Shown here piece by piece: positions 1 through 8,328 of a stretch of DNA of 10,020 nt (the first letter of the stretch is position 1; each line of letters opens with the position of its first letter). The stretch is from assembly GCA_021205005.1 (NCBI GenBank), contig JAJPYK010000181.1:1-10020 (forward strand). The letters are read 5' to 3'. The notes under the pieces were generated by a model. That model was not told the origin of the DNA. It saw nothing but the letters and a program-made list of their open reading frames with translations, and made no database searches. The position numbers and the translations under genes are program-made. Source of the stretch: Paraprevotella sp. (GTDB lineage Bacteria > Bacteroidota > Bacteroidia > Bacteroidales > Bacteroidaceae).

Positions 1-323
1 TCTTAGAGAAATTTGAAATAAAACAATAGGAGCAACTCATGATACTAAGCAATAGTTTAATCACAAAATCAATTATAGAAAGAGCATATAATCTGTAAAT
101 GGAACATTTGCGGTACGGGCAAATTAAGACTACAAACCGCTAACTTCGAACATTCCATAACCTAAAATCTTAGAGAGTGGGCAAATCTCGAATTAGTCAC
201 GAAAGTATGTTTTTCTGTGATCTTTTCATGCCTTAGGTCACAGACATTATACAAGAAACTCCTACAATACCTTAATATTGTAGGAGTTGTGCGTTTACTG
301 TCCCTTTTTGTCCAGCGTTTTTG
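1..323. other. AT-rich non-coding stretch downstream of tRNA-Arg
   Basis: No open reading frame longer than about 20 codons and no recognisable RNA family is visible in this stretch, which is markedly more AT-rich than the genes to its right. It contains several small symmetries: a 13-bp perfect hairpin (257-288, listed separately), a 7-bp inverted repeat TCTGTGA/TCACAGA at 214-220 and 238-244, a nested pair of short inverted repeats between 99 and 158, and short direct repeats (tcttagaga at 1 and 168; gggcaaat at 117 and 179). There is no copy of the tRNA 3' end here, so no attachment-site duplication can be claimed. It is best read as ordinary intergenic DNA. Confidence 0.6.
257..288 (-). 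terminator. probable terminator of tRNA-Arg
   Basis: A perfect 13-bp inverted repeat (257-269 pairs with 276-288) with a 6-nt loop lies 35 nt beyond the 3' end of the tRNA on the minus strand. On that strand the stem is followed by TTTCTTGT, a modest U-rich tail. On the plus strand the nearest T-run starts only about 16 nt after the stem, so the minus orientation fits better. The stem is only moderately GC-rich; it could also be an RNA processing signal or a protein-binding palindrome. Confidence 0.6.
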
Positions 324-398
324 TGATTCCGTTGGGACTCGAACCCAAGACCCACGCCTTAGAAGGGCGTTGCTCTAATCCAACTGAGCTACGGAACC
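324..398 (-). tRNA. tRNA-Arg (anticodon UCU)
   Basis: Read on the minus strand, the 75-nt sequence folds into a complete cloverleaf. The acceptor stem is GGTTCCG/CGGAATC with one G-U pair, the D-arm has GCTC/GAGC, the anticodon stem is ACGCC/GGCGT with loop CTTCTAA, the variable loop is short (GGGTC), and the T-arm is TTGGG-TTCGAGT-CCCAA. The anticodon TCT at 361-363 reads AGA (and AGG by wobble), so this is an arginine tRNA. The discriminator base is A at 324. The CCA end is not encoded (CAA follows), so it must be added after transcription. The gene lies 49 nt past the end of the addB stop region on the same strand but has its own promoter. Confidence 0.96.
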
Positions 399-414
399 AA
401 CCTTAAATCGGCTG

Positions 415-446
415 CAAAGATAGAGGATTATTTTCAATATTGCAAG
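415..446 (-). promoter_or_regulatory. Bacteroidetes-type promoter for tRNA-Arg
   Basis: On the minus strand a -7 box TATCTTTG (415-422) matches the Bacteroidetes consensus TAnnTTTG exactly. It is preceded after 20 bp by CTTG (443-446), close to the -33 consensus TTTG. Transcription would start around 408, about 10 nt before the mature tRNA 5' end. The promoter sits between the addB stop codon and the tRNA, so the tRNA need not depend on read-through from the operon. Confidence 0.8.
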
Positions 447-471
447 CCGAACATGCTATTTTTATTTCATT

Positions 472-3285
472 CTATTTTCCGCATAGTATTTTGTAATCGC
501 AGTAGGAACAGATTTTCGGTAGAGACGTTTGCCGGAAAGGTATTTTAGGATCGAACAATTCATTTAATACCGTTTGTAGTATAGTTTTGAATTCATCTTT
601 GAGTCGATTGAAATCTGTCACTCTTTCACGATTATAGGAAATGACCGGATCGTAATCTTCTGCATTGGATTTGTGTACGAAGAACAGAGCCGGAGATATA
701 GGACGGTGTTGCTCTTCGGACATAACCCAGGCATATAAAAATATCTGGAATATATATTCCGGCCGCCGTTCAGACGGTTGGACGAGTTGTTCCATAGAAC
801 CGGCTTTTTCCGGATAACCTCCTGTTTTATAGTCTACAATGCGTAGGGTTTCCACTTCTCTACCGGTCGTCGGGTCAGTCATGGTTATGATGTCCATTCG
901 GTCTATTTTACCGCCGATATTAATGTTTACGTTGCAGTTTCCACTGGTTACGTTTATATTTTGGTAGTGTTCTTGCTCCATTTCCTGCAAGATAATCAGT
1001 TCCATGCGACTGTCATGTGTAAGTAACTGTCGCAGATAGGTGACCATAACTTTGCGGGCTACAAGTAATTGACCGTTATAGAAAACAGATTCCGGCTGAT
1101 TATTGAAGAAGTTTTTTAAGAATGAGGCTTCTACAAAAGGGAGTAAAGCACTTTCTCCTCCCTCCAACAAGCGTTCTATATCCTGTTTCCGGATAATGGA
1201 ATTGCGTTCGGTCAGTTTTTGGTATACCCCTTCTGCCGCTTCGTGGAAAATCGTACCGAAAAGCGCGTTGTCCAATCCGTTCTGCGGATCTTTGGGTTTA
1301 CGTATGCGGGCTATCTGCTGGTAGTAGAACTTCAGAGGACAATCCAAATACGCATTGAGGGCAGAGGGAGACAAGGGACGTGAATCGGGTTCCCCATAGG
1401 CATAGTTATGCAGAAGGATATTCATTATTTCAGGAGTCTTCTTTACCTCCAACTCAATTGTCGTCGGTACGGCCTGTCCGGCTTGGAGTATTTTCATTTC
1501 TATCGGAAAGTCCGTTTCAGCCAATAATTGGCGTAAGAACCGTGACATTTCATTTTTGTTTAGTCCATCGGTCGCTATATTATACATAAATGTGATGCTT
1601 TCGGTACGCTGAAGCAGTCGGTAAAAATAGAAAGCATATACGGCCACTTTATGTTGAATCGTGGTCAATCCGAATACCTCGCGCAGGTGATAAGGAATGA
1701 ATGACGTGTCGTTGGCCGCTTTAGGCAACATTCCTTCATTGACGGAAAGTATCAGAATGTGTCTGAAATTCAGGTTACGCGTTTCCAATACTCCCATGAC
1801 CTGTAATCCGACAGCAGGTTCTCCATGGAAAGGAATAGTCGTGGCGCTCAATACGTTGCGGAGTAACCGACGGAGGGTTCCCGATTGTATGTCGAGGATT
1901 TGAGTTTCGGCTAAATGAATGAAACGACAGATCACCTGATAGGCACGGTAAAGGGCTTCGTTGTACAGTTGACTGTGTACCTCATCTATATCCGTCTTGT
2001 TTTGTCCGGATACGCTTGCCAGTTGTTCCAAGAGTGTGCGCACGTAAGTCAGTAGAGCTTGGTTGCCAGTGTGAGGAACGAATATATCTTTCTCGCTGAG
2101 GAGAGAGACATAGGGATGACTGCGTACGAGCTTTTCCTGTTCTGTTCTGAAACAACGGCGATCACGATCGTAACCCTCTGTTTGCAAGGATAAAAGGGCA
2201 TTGATAACGCTGTATATCGGCGTGTCCGTCATCGGAAATCCCATGGTGATATTGGCATGCTTGACTGGATGTGAGGAAGTCGAATCCGGTAATGAGTGGA
2301 GCACAGGTTGCAGCAGAGATTCGTTGCAGAGCACGATGGCCGTATCTTGTTCCGGTTGTGTAAGCTCCGTACTGAGCCATTGGGGAATGTAGCGTGCCTG
2401 CGCATTCTCGGAGGTGGTGGCAATGAACTCGATGCGGGGCGGATGACTCAAGTTGTTGTAACACTCTTCCGAAAGTGCATTGGGAAACTCTTTCAAATTC
2501 TGCCGGATGAACGTTCCCGCTTCGAAACGGCTTTCCTTGCCGATATACATGACATCATAATCCCAATAGAATAAGGCGCGATGCTGTTCGTGCAGGTGGT
2601 GGAAGAGTGTTTTTTCCACCTCATTGAGCACATTGAAGCCCACAAATATATAAGTTGTCCCGGTCGGCATGCGAAGAAAACGCTCGTTGAGATGCTCTAT
2701 TACATCCTTGTATAATGCTCCTTCATAGAGCAGTCCTTTCTCACGCAGTCTTTTATTGAAAGAGGTATAAATCTCATCCATTTTGTTCCATAGGGCCAGA
2801 AACTTTTCTTTCAGCCGGCTGTTTCCTTCTATGGAGAACCCTTCAAAAAAGCGTTTCAAGGCTTCTTCCTGACGGGGGGTGAGAGAGCTGCTGTCATCCA
2901 GTTCCTTAATAGACAGGATATTGCTGAACAGCTTGTGCGGATCGGCCAGATGTTTGTCCATTTCATCGAAGTCGGCCAACATGATTTCTCCCCATCCGTA
3001 GATTCGGTCGAGCGGTTCGGGGGAGGGGACAAGCCGGGAATAGACCTCATGCAGCATGCAGACGGACAAGATGTCATCGCAACGGGTAAAGTCTGACAAC
3101 TCATCGAATAATTCACTGATGGTACGGTAGCGGGGTGCCCATATCGGGCGATCGACGGCGGCCGCCAATTGCTGGTTCATGAACAGACCGGCGCGTTTGT
3201 TGGGGAATACCACCGTGACATCGCGCAAGTTGGTGCCGAAACGACGGATAAGGTCTTGGGCTATGAGTTGGATGAATGTTTGCAT
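472..3285 (-). CDS. addB: AddB-like helicase-nuclease subunit with C-terminal Fe-S PD-(D/E)XK nuclease
   Basis: This 937-residue protein is the probable AddB partner of the helicase encoded just upstream. In characterised AddAB enzymes AddB helps hold the DNA end, recognises the Chi sequence and cuts the 5'-ended strand. Visible here are a RecC/AddB-type core motif GVLETRNLNF (498-507), VNEGMLP (515-521), and a C-terminal nuclease with H681 (FGTIFHE), D795 (GKIDRMD), D818 and K820 (IVDYKTGG) and Q847. Cys649 together with Cys926, Cys929 and Cys935 (C-x2-C-x5-C) frames the nuclease and matches the four-cysteine [4Fe-4S] staple of AddB-family nucleases. No Walker A motif (GxxGxGKT/S) is seen near the N-terminus, unlike Bacillus AddB, and the protein is shorter than the roughly 1,170 residues of that homologue. 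It starts 12 bp after addA and ends with TAG. Role inferred from motifs and context. Confidence 0.88.
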   Translation of the reverse strand: MQTFIQLIAQDLIRRFGTNLRDVTVVFPNKRAGLFMNQQLAAAVDRPIWAPRYRTISELFDELSDFTRCDDILSVCMLHEVYSRLVPSPEPLDRIYGWGEIMLADFDEMDKHLADPHKLFSNILSIKELDDSSSLTPRQEEALKRFFEGFSIEGNSRLKEKFLALWNKMDEIYTSFNKRLREKGLLYEGALYKDVIEHLNERFLRMPTGTTYIFVGFNVLNEVEKTLFHHLHEQHRALFYWDYDVMYIGKESRFEAGTFIRQNLKEFPNALSEECYNNLSHPPRIEFIATTSENAQARYIPQWLSTELTQPEQDTAIVLCNESLLQPVLHSLPDSTSSHPVKHANITMGFPMTDTPIYSVINALLSLQTEGYDRDRRCFRTEQEKLVRSHPYVSLLSEKDIFVPHTGNQALLTYVRTLLEQLASVSGQNKTDIDEVHSQLYNEALYRAYQVICRFIHLAETQILDIQSGTLRRLLRNVLSATTIPFHGEPAVGLQVMGVLETRNLNFRHILILSVNEGMLPKAANDTSFIPYHLREVFGLTTIQHKVAVYAFYFYRLLQRTESITFMYNIATDGLNKNEMSRFLRQLLAETDFPIEMKILQAGQAVPTTIELEVKKTPEIMNILLHNYAYGEPDSRPLSPSALNAYLDCPLKFYYQQIARIRKPKDPQNGLDNALFGTIFHEAAEGVYQKLTERNSIIRKQDIERLLEGGESALLPFVEASFLKNFFNNQPESVFYNGQLLVARKVMVTYLRQLLTHDSRMELIILQEMEQEHYQNINVTSGNCNVNINIGGKIDRMDIITMTDPTTGREVETLRIVDYKTGGYPEKAGSMEQLVQPSERRPEYIFQIFLYAWVMSEEQHRPISPALFFVHKSNAEDYDPVISYNRERVTDFNRLKDEFKTILQTVLNELFDPKIPFRQTSLPKICSYCDYKILCGK

Positions 3286-3297
3286 AAATTACGATAA

Positions 3298-6200
3298 TTA
3301 GGCTTGGACTTCTTCAAGCTTGTTTTGGAGAATATACCACAGGTAACCTTTCACCTGTTTATCCGGTTCCATCAGGCTAAGTTGTTTCATGTAGTCTGCC
3401 ACTTGCCGGTTGTATTCCTTACGCGGAACACCGAATTTAAAATCCACGACGGTGATCTCGTCGGGGGCGAACATGACGCGGTCCGGGCGGTAGGTGCCGT
3501 ATTTTCCCGTATCCTTGTGATACTGTTGACTCAGGATGGGACATTCGTTATAGAGTTTCATCGTACCGTCGAACCAATGTGCCACTTCCGGCAGGGTGAA
3601 AGCCTTTTCCACCAAAGTCCTCAACTGTTCTTTCTCGGATTGTGTTCCCAATTGTCCTTCGGTCTCCAATTGCAAAAGCGCTCTTTCCACATCGTTCCGG
3701 GTATATATGGTGGAGAAGATCTTGTGCAGAAGAATGCCGTTCAGTCTTTTGCCACTGTGCGTCTGTCCCGTATCGGTCTGTGAAAACATCGTTTCCATGA
3801 ATTGCTCAGCACGGTTAGACTGACAGAAGTCGATATGTGCCTTGTAGGATTCCATTTTTACCGTTACCGGCTGATATTCCGTTTCCATACGGTTGTCGGA
3901 TTTCCGGTGTGCATCGGCCGTTTCCGTGACGGGCCGGCCATAGACATAAAGTTCCGTTTCACCGTTGTCGCCAAACGTTTCTTCTGCTCTATCCAGCCGG
4001 CGAGGCAAGGCGTGATAGATCAGGTCGCCGGTGGTGCTGCGTTCGTCCATCGTGTAACGTGTACGGCACCAGGCATATAAGTTCTTTTCGGCTCTGGTGA
4101 ACGTGACATAGAGCGTATTGAGCGCGTCGACACGTCGTTGCAGATGTTCTTTGGCATATTCCTGGCTGAAGATGGAGTCGCGCATGGCAGCTTCGATCGT
4201 GATGGGGATGACCGGTAGGATATTGTAGGGCTCAACGTCATGGGTTTTACACCACAGCAGGTCGTTTCGTCGGTTGAATCCCTGCGTGTCGCGTTCGATG
4301 TTCCAATCGCAATAAGGGACAAATACGGTATGGAATTGCAAACCTTTCGATTGGTGTACCGTGAAGATGCGTATGCCGTCCACCTCGCCCGACGGGATGG
4401 AATTCTTGCACAACGTCTCGTCCCAGTAGGTAAGGAATGAGTCGAGATCGGAAGGATTTTCCTGTAAATAGGCTGTCACGCAGTCGAAATAGGCGAACAG
4501 ATAAGCGTCTTCGTCGGGGATACTTTCTATGCGGAACAATTTGTATAATTCTTCTTGAAGCTCATATAAGGGCAGCATTTTCAATTCCTCTTTGCGGCGG
4601 AGGTAACCGTCCGGCAGCAGACTGGTAAGAGGCCGGGTCATCAACCGGTCCACATTGTCGCTTTTTTTCGCTTGTCCTGTATGCAAGGCTAAAAAAGCCA
4701 GAGAGATTTTGTCTTCCGGATCTGCCAGATAACGTTGGGCCGCTATCAGCCGGTTGACCGCCAATGAGCTGGAGAGCAGGAAAGCCTCGTCGGATACGAT
4801 TTTCACATTCGGCATCCGATCGGCGAAGTGACGTATGATCGGATCGGCATGCCTGCGGAAACGCAACAGAATGGCCATTTCGTTGTATGGCCGTCCGGCA
4901 TCGTGCAAACGGCCGACTTGTTCGCAGAGTTCGTCTAACATCCGGGTTTCCCATTCATCTGCTTTTTCATCGAAAAAACGTACCTGTACGTAGCCGCGGT
5001 TCTCCCGGTGCGGGGGGCATTCCTGTACGACATCGCTGTAGGCGTCGGTCATTTTGATTTCCGCGTCCGGTGTGAGACGGTCAAGTTCCTCGGCAGCCGT
5101 CGTGAATAACATGTTGTTGAAGCAGATGATGCGCCGTTCGCTGCGGTGATTGGTTTTCAGGCTGCGGATGTCCGGCCGATGCCGGCCCATTTCCTTTCCG
5201 ATATTCTTCAGGATGGTCCAATCTCCGTTGCGCCAGCGGTAAATGCTCTGCTTGACGTCGCCCACGATGAGATTGCCGAACCCCGCAGAGATGCTTTCCA
5301 GAAGAAGAATCTTGAAGTTGTTCCATTGCATGGTGGAAGTATCCTGAAACTCGTCGATCATCACATGACGGAAAAACGAACCCATCTTTTCAAAAATAAA
5401 AGGAGCGTCGTTTTCTTCTATCAGCTCATTGAGCAGGATGGGCGTCTTGGCCAGTAAAAAACGGTTGTTTTCATGATTCAGGGCGGTGCCCTCCTCGTCG
5501 ATGCTCCCTAATAAACGTAGGGGATTCAGATGTTTCAGCGACAGGGAGGCACTGGTATGGCGGATCAGGGCTTTTTCCTGAAACGTGCGTAGGTCGGCCA
5601 ATAATCGGCTGAAATGTACGGCGGCGTCGGTCCATTCTGGGACGGCGGCATCCGTTTTTTTCAGGAGATTGTCCGGGTTGTCGGCAAATCCTTGCAGGCG
5701 TGCGCCGAATTCGGCATTGATTTGGCCGGACTCGAGCCGTTTGAGATAAGTTTCCATCGTGCTGCCGAATTTAAATCGGTCGCAGGTGATGCCATAGTTT
5801 TCCAATTCTTCCCGAAAATGTGCCACAGCACTTTGTACGATGTCTGCCGAAGCCTGAATTTCCTCGTTCAGGGCCGTACGAAGTTCGGCTATGCGTTTGT
5901 TTTCTTTCAGAACCTGACGCAACTCGTGTTCTTGGGTCAGATAAGCCTCCTTGAAGATCCAGGCGGCAAAGCCTTTCACTTCCCGCGCGATGTCCCACCG
6001 CTCGTTGTTCGTGATGCGGTCGTCTACATATTCCAGAATCCAGTTCAGTACATTGGGCATGAGGTGCAGACGTTCCATGAGGCGATCTACGGCGGCATTG
6101 AGAACCTCCTTGTCGTTCAGATCCACCTTGAGGTTAGCCGTAAGACTGAGTTCATGCGCCAGATTCTTCATGACAGACTGGAAGAAGGAGTCGATGGTTT

Positions 6201-6543
6201 CCACACGGAAACGGTTGTAGTCGTGCAAGATCTGGCAGAGCGCGACACCGGCACGTTTACTGATGTCTTGATCCGAAAGGTGGATGCCGTCGGCGTATAG
6301 TTCCTGACGGAGGGCATTCAAATACCCGGCCGAAGAAGGCAGCCCTTTCCAGATGCCGTACAACTGTTGCAGAATGCGGTCTTTCATTTCTGCCGTGGCT
6401 TTATTGGTGAACGTGACAGCCAGGATATGACTGTAAGTGCGGCCGCCTTCTTTTGCGATCAGCGTCTTGATGTACTGTATGGCTAAGGTAAATGTTTTGC
6501 CCGAACCGGCCGATGCTTTATATATGGTCAGACTGGATTGCAT
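3298..6543 (-). CDS. addA: AddA/RecB-like UvrD-family helicase-nuclease
   Basis: This 1,081-residue protein carries the full set of superfamily 1A helicase motifs: Walker A ASAGSGKT (10-17), motif Ia TFTNKATAEM (44-53), DEFQDTS (397-403), GDVKQSIYRWR (428-438), TNHRS (464-468), VHQSKG (729-734) and YVTFTRAEKNL (812-822). The C-terminal region holds a RecB-type PD-(D/E)XK nuclease, with His940 (LLHKIF), Asp1021 (RPDRV) and Asp1034-Phe-Lys1036 (VVDFKFG). With AddB it should unwind and resect double-strand ends in the cytoplasm and prepare 3' tails for RecA; in AddAB the AddA nuclease cuts the 3'-ended strand. The start is fixed by the Walker A motif lying 10 residues in and by the 15-bp gap to the preceding gene. 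The stop is TAA. The helicase assignment is firm; the AddA rather than RecB label rests on the adjacent AddB and the absence of RecC and RecD genes nearby. Confidence 0.92.
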   Translation of the reverse strand: MQSSLTIYKASAGSGKTFTLAIQYIKTLIAKEGGRTYSHILAVTFTNKATAEMKDRILQQLYGIWKGLPSSAGYLNALRQELYADGIHLSDQDISKRAGVALCQILHDYNRFRVETIDSFFQSVMKNLAHELSLTANLKVDLNDKEVLNAAVDRLMERLHLMPNVLNWILEYVDDRITNNERWDIAREVKGFAAWIFKEAYLTQEHELRQVLKENKRIAELRTALNEEIQASADIVQSAVAHFREELENYGITCDRFKFGSTMETYLKRLESGQINAEFGARLQGFADNPDNLLKKTDAAVPEWTDAAVHFSRLLADLRTFQEKALIRHTSASLSLKHLNPLRLLGSIDEEGTALNHENNRFLLAKTPILLNELIEENDAPFIFEKMGSFFRHVMIDEFQDTSTMQWNNFKILLLESISAGFGNLIVGDVKQSIYRWRNGDWTILKNIGKEMGRHRPDIRSLKTNHRSERRIICFNNMLFTTAAEELDRLTPDAEIKMTDAYSDVVQECPPHRENRGYVQVRFFDEKADEWETRMLDELCEQVGRLHDAGRPYNEMAILLRFRRHADPIIRHFADRMPNVKIVSDEAFLLSSSLAVNRLIAAQRYLADPEDKISLAFLALHTGQAKKSDNVDRLMTRPLTSLLPDGYLRRKEELKMLPLYELQEELYKLFRIESIPDEDAYLFAYFDCVTAYLQENPSDLDSFLTYWDETLCKNSIPSGEVDGIRIFTVHQSKGLQFHTVFVPYCDWNIERDTQGFNRRNDLLWCKTHDVEPYNILPVIPITIEAAMRDSIFSQEYAKEHLQRRVDALNTLYVTFTRAEKNLYAWCRTRYTMDERSTTGDLIYHALPRRLDRAEETFGDNGETELYVYGRPVTETADAHRKSDNRMETEYQPVTVKMESYKAHIDFCQSNRAEQFMETMFSQTDTGQTHSGKRLNGILLHKIFSTIYTRNDVERALLQLETEGQLGTQSEKEQLRTLVEKAFTLPEVAHWFDGTMKLYNECPILSQQYHKDTGKYGTYRPDRVMFAPDEITVVDFKFGVPRKEYNRQVADYMKQLSLMEPDKQVKGYLWYILQNKLEEVQA

Positions 6544-6558
6544 GGAAATTCACGGTTT

Positions 6559-8220
6559 CTAAATATTCATATTCTGATAAAGGTAGCGTTTAATGCTTTT
6601 TTTGGCTGTTTTCTCGAATTCCTCGTTTTGCAGCCACACCTTGGTGATTTGCGAATAAGGGGGAAGCTCCTTGTTGAGATCCAGTCTTATCGTGTCGATG
6701 CGTTGGGCCAACTCCTTGTCGTTCAATCCGTCTCTCATGCTTTCGGCAAAGTCGGGATGGACGAGAGCCACTAATTTGTCATTGCACATGATTATTAGCG
6801 ATTCGTTGATATAAGGCATGTTGTTCAGGCGGGATTCGATCTCTTCCGGATAAATATTCTGTCCGCTGGAGCTGAGCAACATGTTTTTGCATCGCCCCTT
6901 GATATACACGTCTCCGTGAGAGTTGATGATGGCCATGTCGCCGGTGTGCAGCAATCCTTCGCTGTCGAATATTTGTGCCGTTGCTTCCGGATTCTTATAG
7001 TAGCCCAGCATGGTGTTGTCTCCCCGGCAAAGCAGTTCGCCCGGAACCCGGGCCGGATCATGGCTGTCTACTTTCACTTCCATGCCGTCGGCCACTTTTC
7101 CGCACGACATGTAAGCCGTCTCATACCAAGGACTGTGACAGATGATGGGGCCGCATTCCGTCATGCCGTAAGCGATGGAGTAGGGGAAACCGATGGAGCG
7201 TACGAATGCCTCCATTTCGGCGTTGAACGGGGCGCCTCCGATGATCACCTCCTTGATGTTTCCTCCGAAAAGCTTCAAGCTTTCCATACAGGCCCTTTCG
7301 CGCACTTTGTCGCTGATGATCGGGATGTTGAGGAGCAGCTTGCCCAACTTGTTGTCTATCTTGGGCAGAATTTCCTTCTTGAACATCTTCTCTATCACCA
7401 GCGGAACGCAGGAAATGACGCGAGGATGAATCTCAGCCACCGTCGTTATGATGATTTTGGGAGAGGGCATACGGGTGAGGAAATACAGATGTGCTCCGTA
7501 GCAGACTCCGTACAGGAAATCGTAGACGAGACCGAATACGTGCCCCATGGGGAGCATGGATACGATGTTGTCGCCGGGGATGAGCCCGATGGTGCGGTTG
7601 CAAAAGCGCACGTTGGACAGCAGACTCCGATAGGGGAGCATGACGCCTTTGGAAAATCCCGTAGTACCCGAGGTGTAATTGATCACGGCCAGCTCTTCGG
7701 GCGAACTTTCGGGAGTGTAACCGATGTGTTCCTGGTGGAACGTCATGGGGAAGCGTTGTCCGAAGATCGAGTTCAGGTTCTTGCGGGCGTGCGAAAGGCT
7801 CTCGGAACGGCAGATGACCAAAGTGAAATCCTTTACGCAGATGATGCCCAGCAAGTCGGGCATACGGTTCTCATTCAGGTTCTCCCACACCTGGTCGCCG
7901 ACTAAGAGCAGTTTCGCTTCGCTGTGGTTGACGATATGATGCACATTGTCGGGCTTGAATTCATGCAGGATAGGGACTATAACCGCTCCGTAGGTGAGAG
8001 TGGCCAGGAAAGCCACGCACCAGTTTCCGCTGTTGCGTCCGCACAAGGCTATTTTATCTCCGGGACATAGGCCCGAGGCTTCGAACAGAAGGTGTATCTT
8101 GGCTATTTTCCGGGCGAGGTCCTTATATTGCAGACTTTCTCCATTGAAATCCGTGAATGCTTTGCGGTCCCAGTTTTGTCTTATGCTGTTTTCTATAAGG
8201 CCGATTAATGTTTCTGTCAT
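6559..8220 (-). CDS. AMP-binding acyl-CoA ligase (long-chain fatty acid-CoA ligase-like)
   Basis: This 553-residue protein is a member of the adenylate-forming (ANL) superfamily, which activates a carboxylic acid with ATP and usually transfers it to coenzyme A. Motifs in order are the phosphate loop YTSGTTGFSKG (182-192), AYGMTECGP (350-358), GELLCRGDNTMLGYY (394-408), HTGD (425-428) and the hinge region KGRCKNM (441-447). The overall pattern, including IIGGAPFN near 326-333, resembles long-chain fatty acid-CoA ligases; an acyl-ACP synthetase role is an alternative. No signal peptide or membrane segment is apparent. At the C-terminus, KTAKKSIKR (537-545) aligns to the usual KTxxGKxKR signature so that the catalytic lysine position is Ser542, with lysines at 540 and 541. 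It is the first gene of an operon with addA, 15 bp downstream, and ends with TAG. The actual substrate cannot be read from sequence. Confidence 0.87.
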   Translation of the reverse strand: MTETLIGLIENSIRQNWDRKAFTDFNGESLQYKDLARKIAKIHLLFEASGLCPGDKIALCGRNSGNWCVAFLATLTYGAVIVPILHEFKPDNVHHIVNHSEAKLLLVGDQVWENLNENRMPDLLGIICVKDFTLVICRSESLSHARKNLNSIFGQRFPMTFHQEHIGYTPESSPEELAVINYTSGTTGFSKGVMLPYRSLLSNVRFCNRTIGLIPGDNIVSMLPMGHVFGLVYDFLYGVCYGAHLYFLTRMPSPKIIITTVAEIHPRVISCVPLVIEKMFKKEILPKIDNKLGKLLLNIPIISDKVRERACMESLKLFGGNIKEVIIGGAPFNAEMEAFVRSIGFPYSIAYGMTECGPIICHSPWYETAYMSCGKVADGMEVKVDSHDPARVPGELLCRGDNTMLGYYKNPEATAQIFDSEGLLHTGDMAIINSHGDVYIKGRCKNMLLSSSGQNIYPEEIESRLNNMPYINESLIIMCNDKLVALVHPDFAESMRDGLNDKELAQRIDTIRLDLNKELPPYSQITKVWLQNEEFEKTAKKSIKRYLYQNMNI

Positions 8221-8249
8221 ATCGTTTTGTCGAAAATTGGTATAAAAGA

Positions 8250-8257
8250 CAAATATA
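8250..8257 (-). promoter_or_regulatory. candidate -7 box for the ligase-addA-addB operon
   Basis: On the minus strand TATATTTG matches the Bacteroidetes -7 consensus TAnnTTTG and lies 29 bp before the ligase start codon, giving a short leader. No TTTG-like -33 box is found at the expected 19-21 bp spacing, so the call is tentative. No other promoter-like match was found in the 15- and 12-bp gaps ahead of addA and addB, consistent with one transcript. Confidence 0.45.
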
Positions 8258-8296
8258 CGAAAAACGGCGAATATGATGATATTGTTCCGGAATGAT

Positions 8297-8328
8297 TTTG
8301 TGCAAGAGAGGGCTTTTCGCTAACTTTG
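8297..8328 (+). promoter_or_regulatory. consensus Bacteroidetes promoter for the HAD gene
   Basis: TTTG at 8297-8300 and TAACTTTG at 8321-8328 are separated by exactly 20 bp, a full match to the Bacteroidetes housekeeping promoter (TTTG, 19-21 bp, TAnnTTTG). Transcription would begin near 8335, leaving a leader of roughly 27 nt before the ATG at 8362. The leader just before the ATG is A-rich, without a Shine-Dalgarno sequence, as is usual for this phylum. Confidence 0.8.

Noticed and set aside
1..323. Attachment-site duplication of the tRNA-Arg 3' end, marking an integrated element
   Set aside because: No second copy of the tRNA 3' segment is present in these bases and no integrase is in the window.
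5614..6300. A 228-codon open frame on the plus strand opposite addA
   Set aside because: It is opposite the helicase coding region, shows no family motif, and has no promoter-like sequence that I could see; a shadow of the addA codon pattern.
6916..7905. A 329-codon open frame on the plus strand opposite the acyl-CoA ligase
   Set aside because: It lies entirely inside a gene with complete ANL-family motifs on the other strand, has no recognisable motif and a residue mix (rich in His, Asp, Val) typical of antisense reading; it is a shadow frame.
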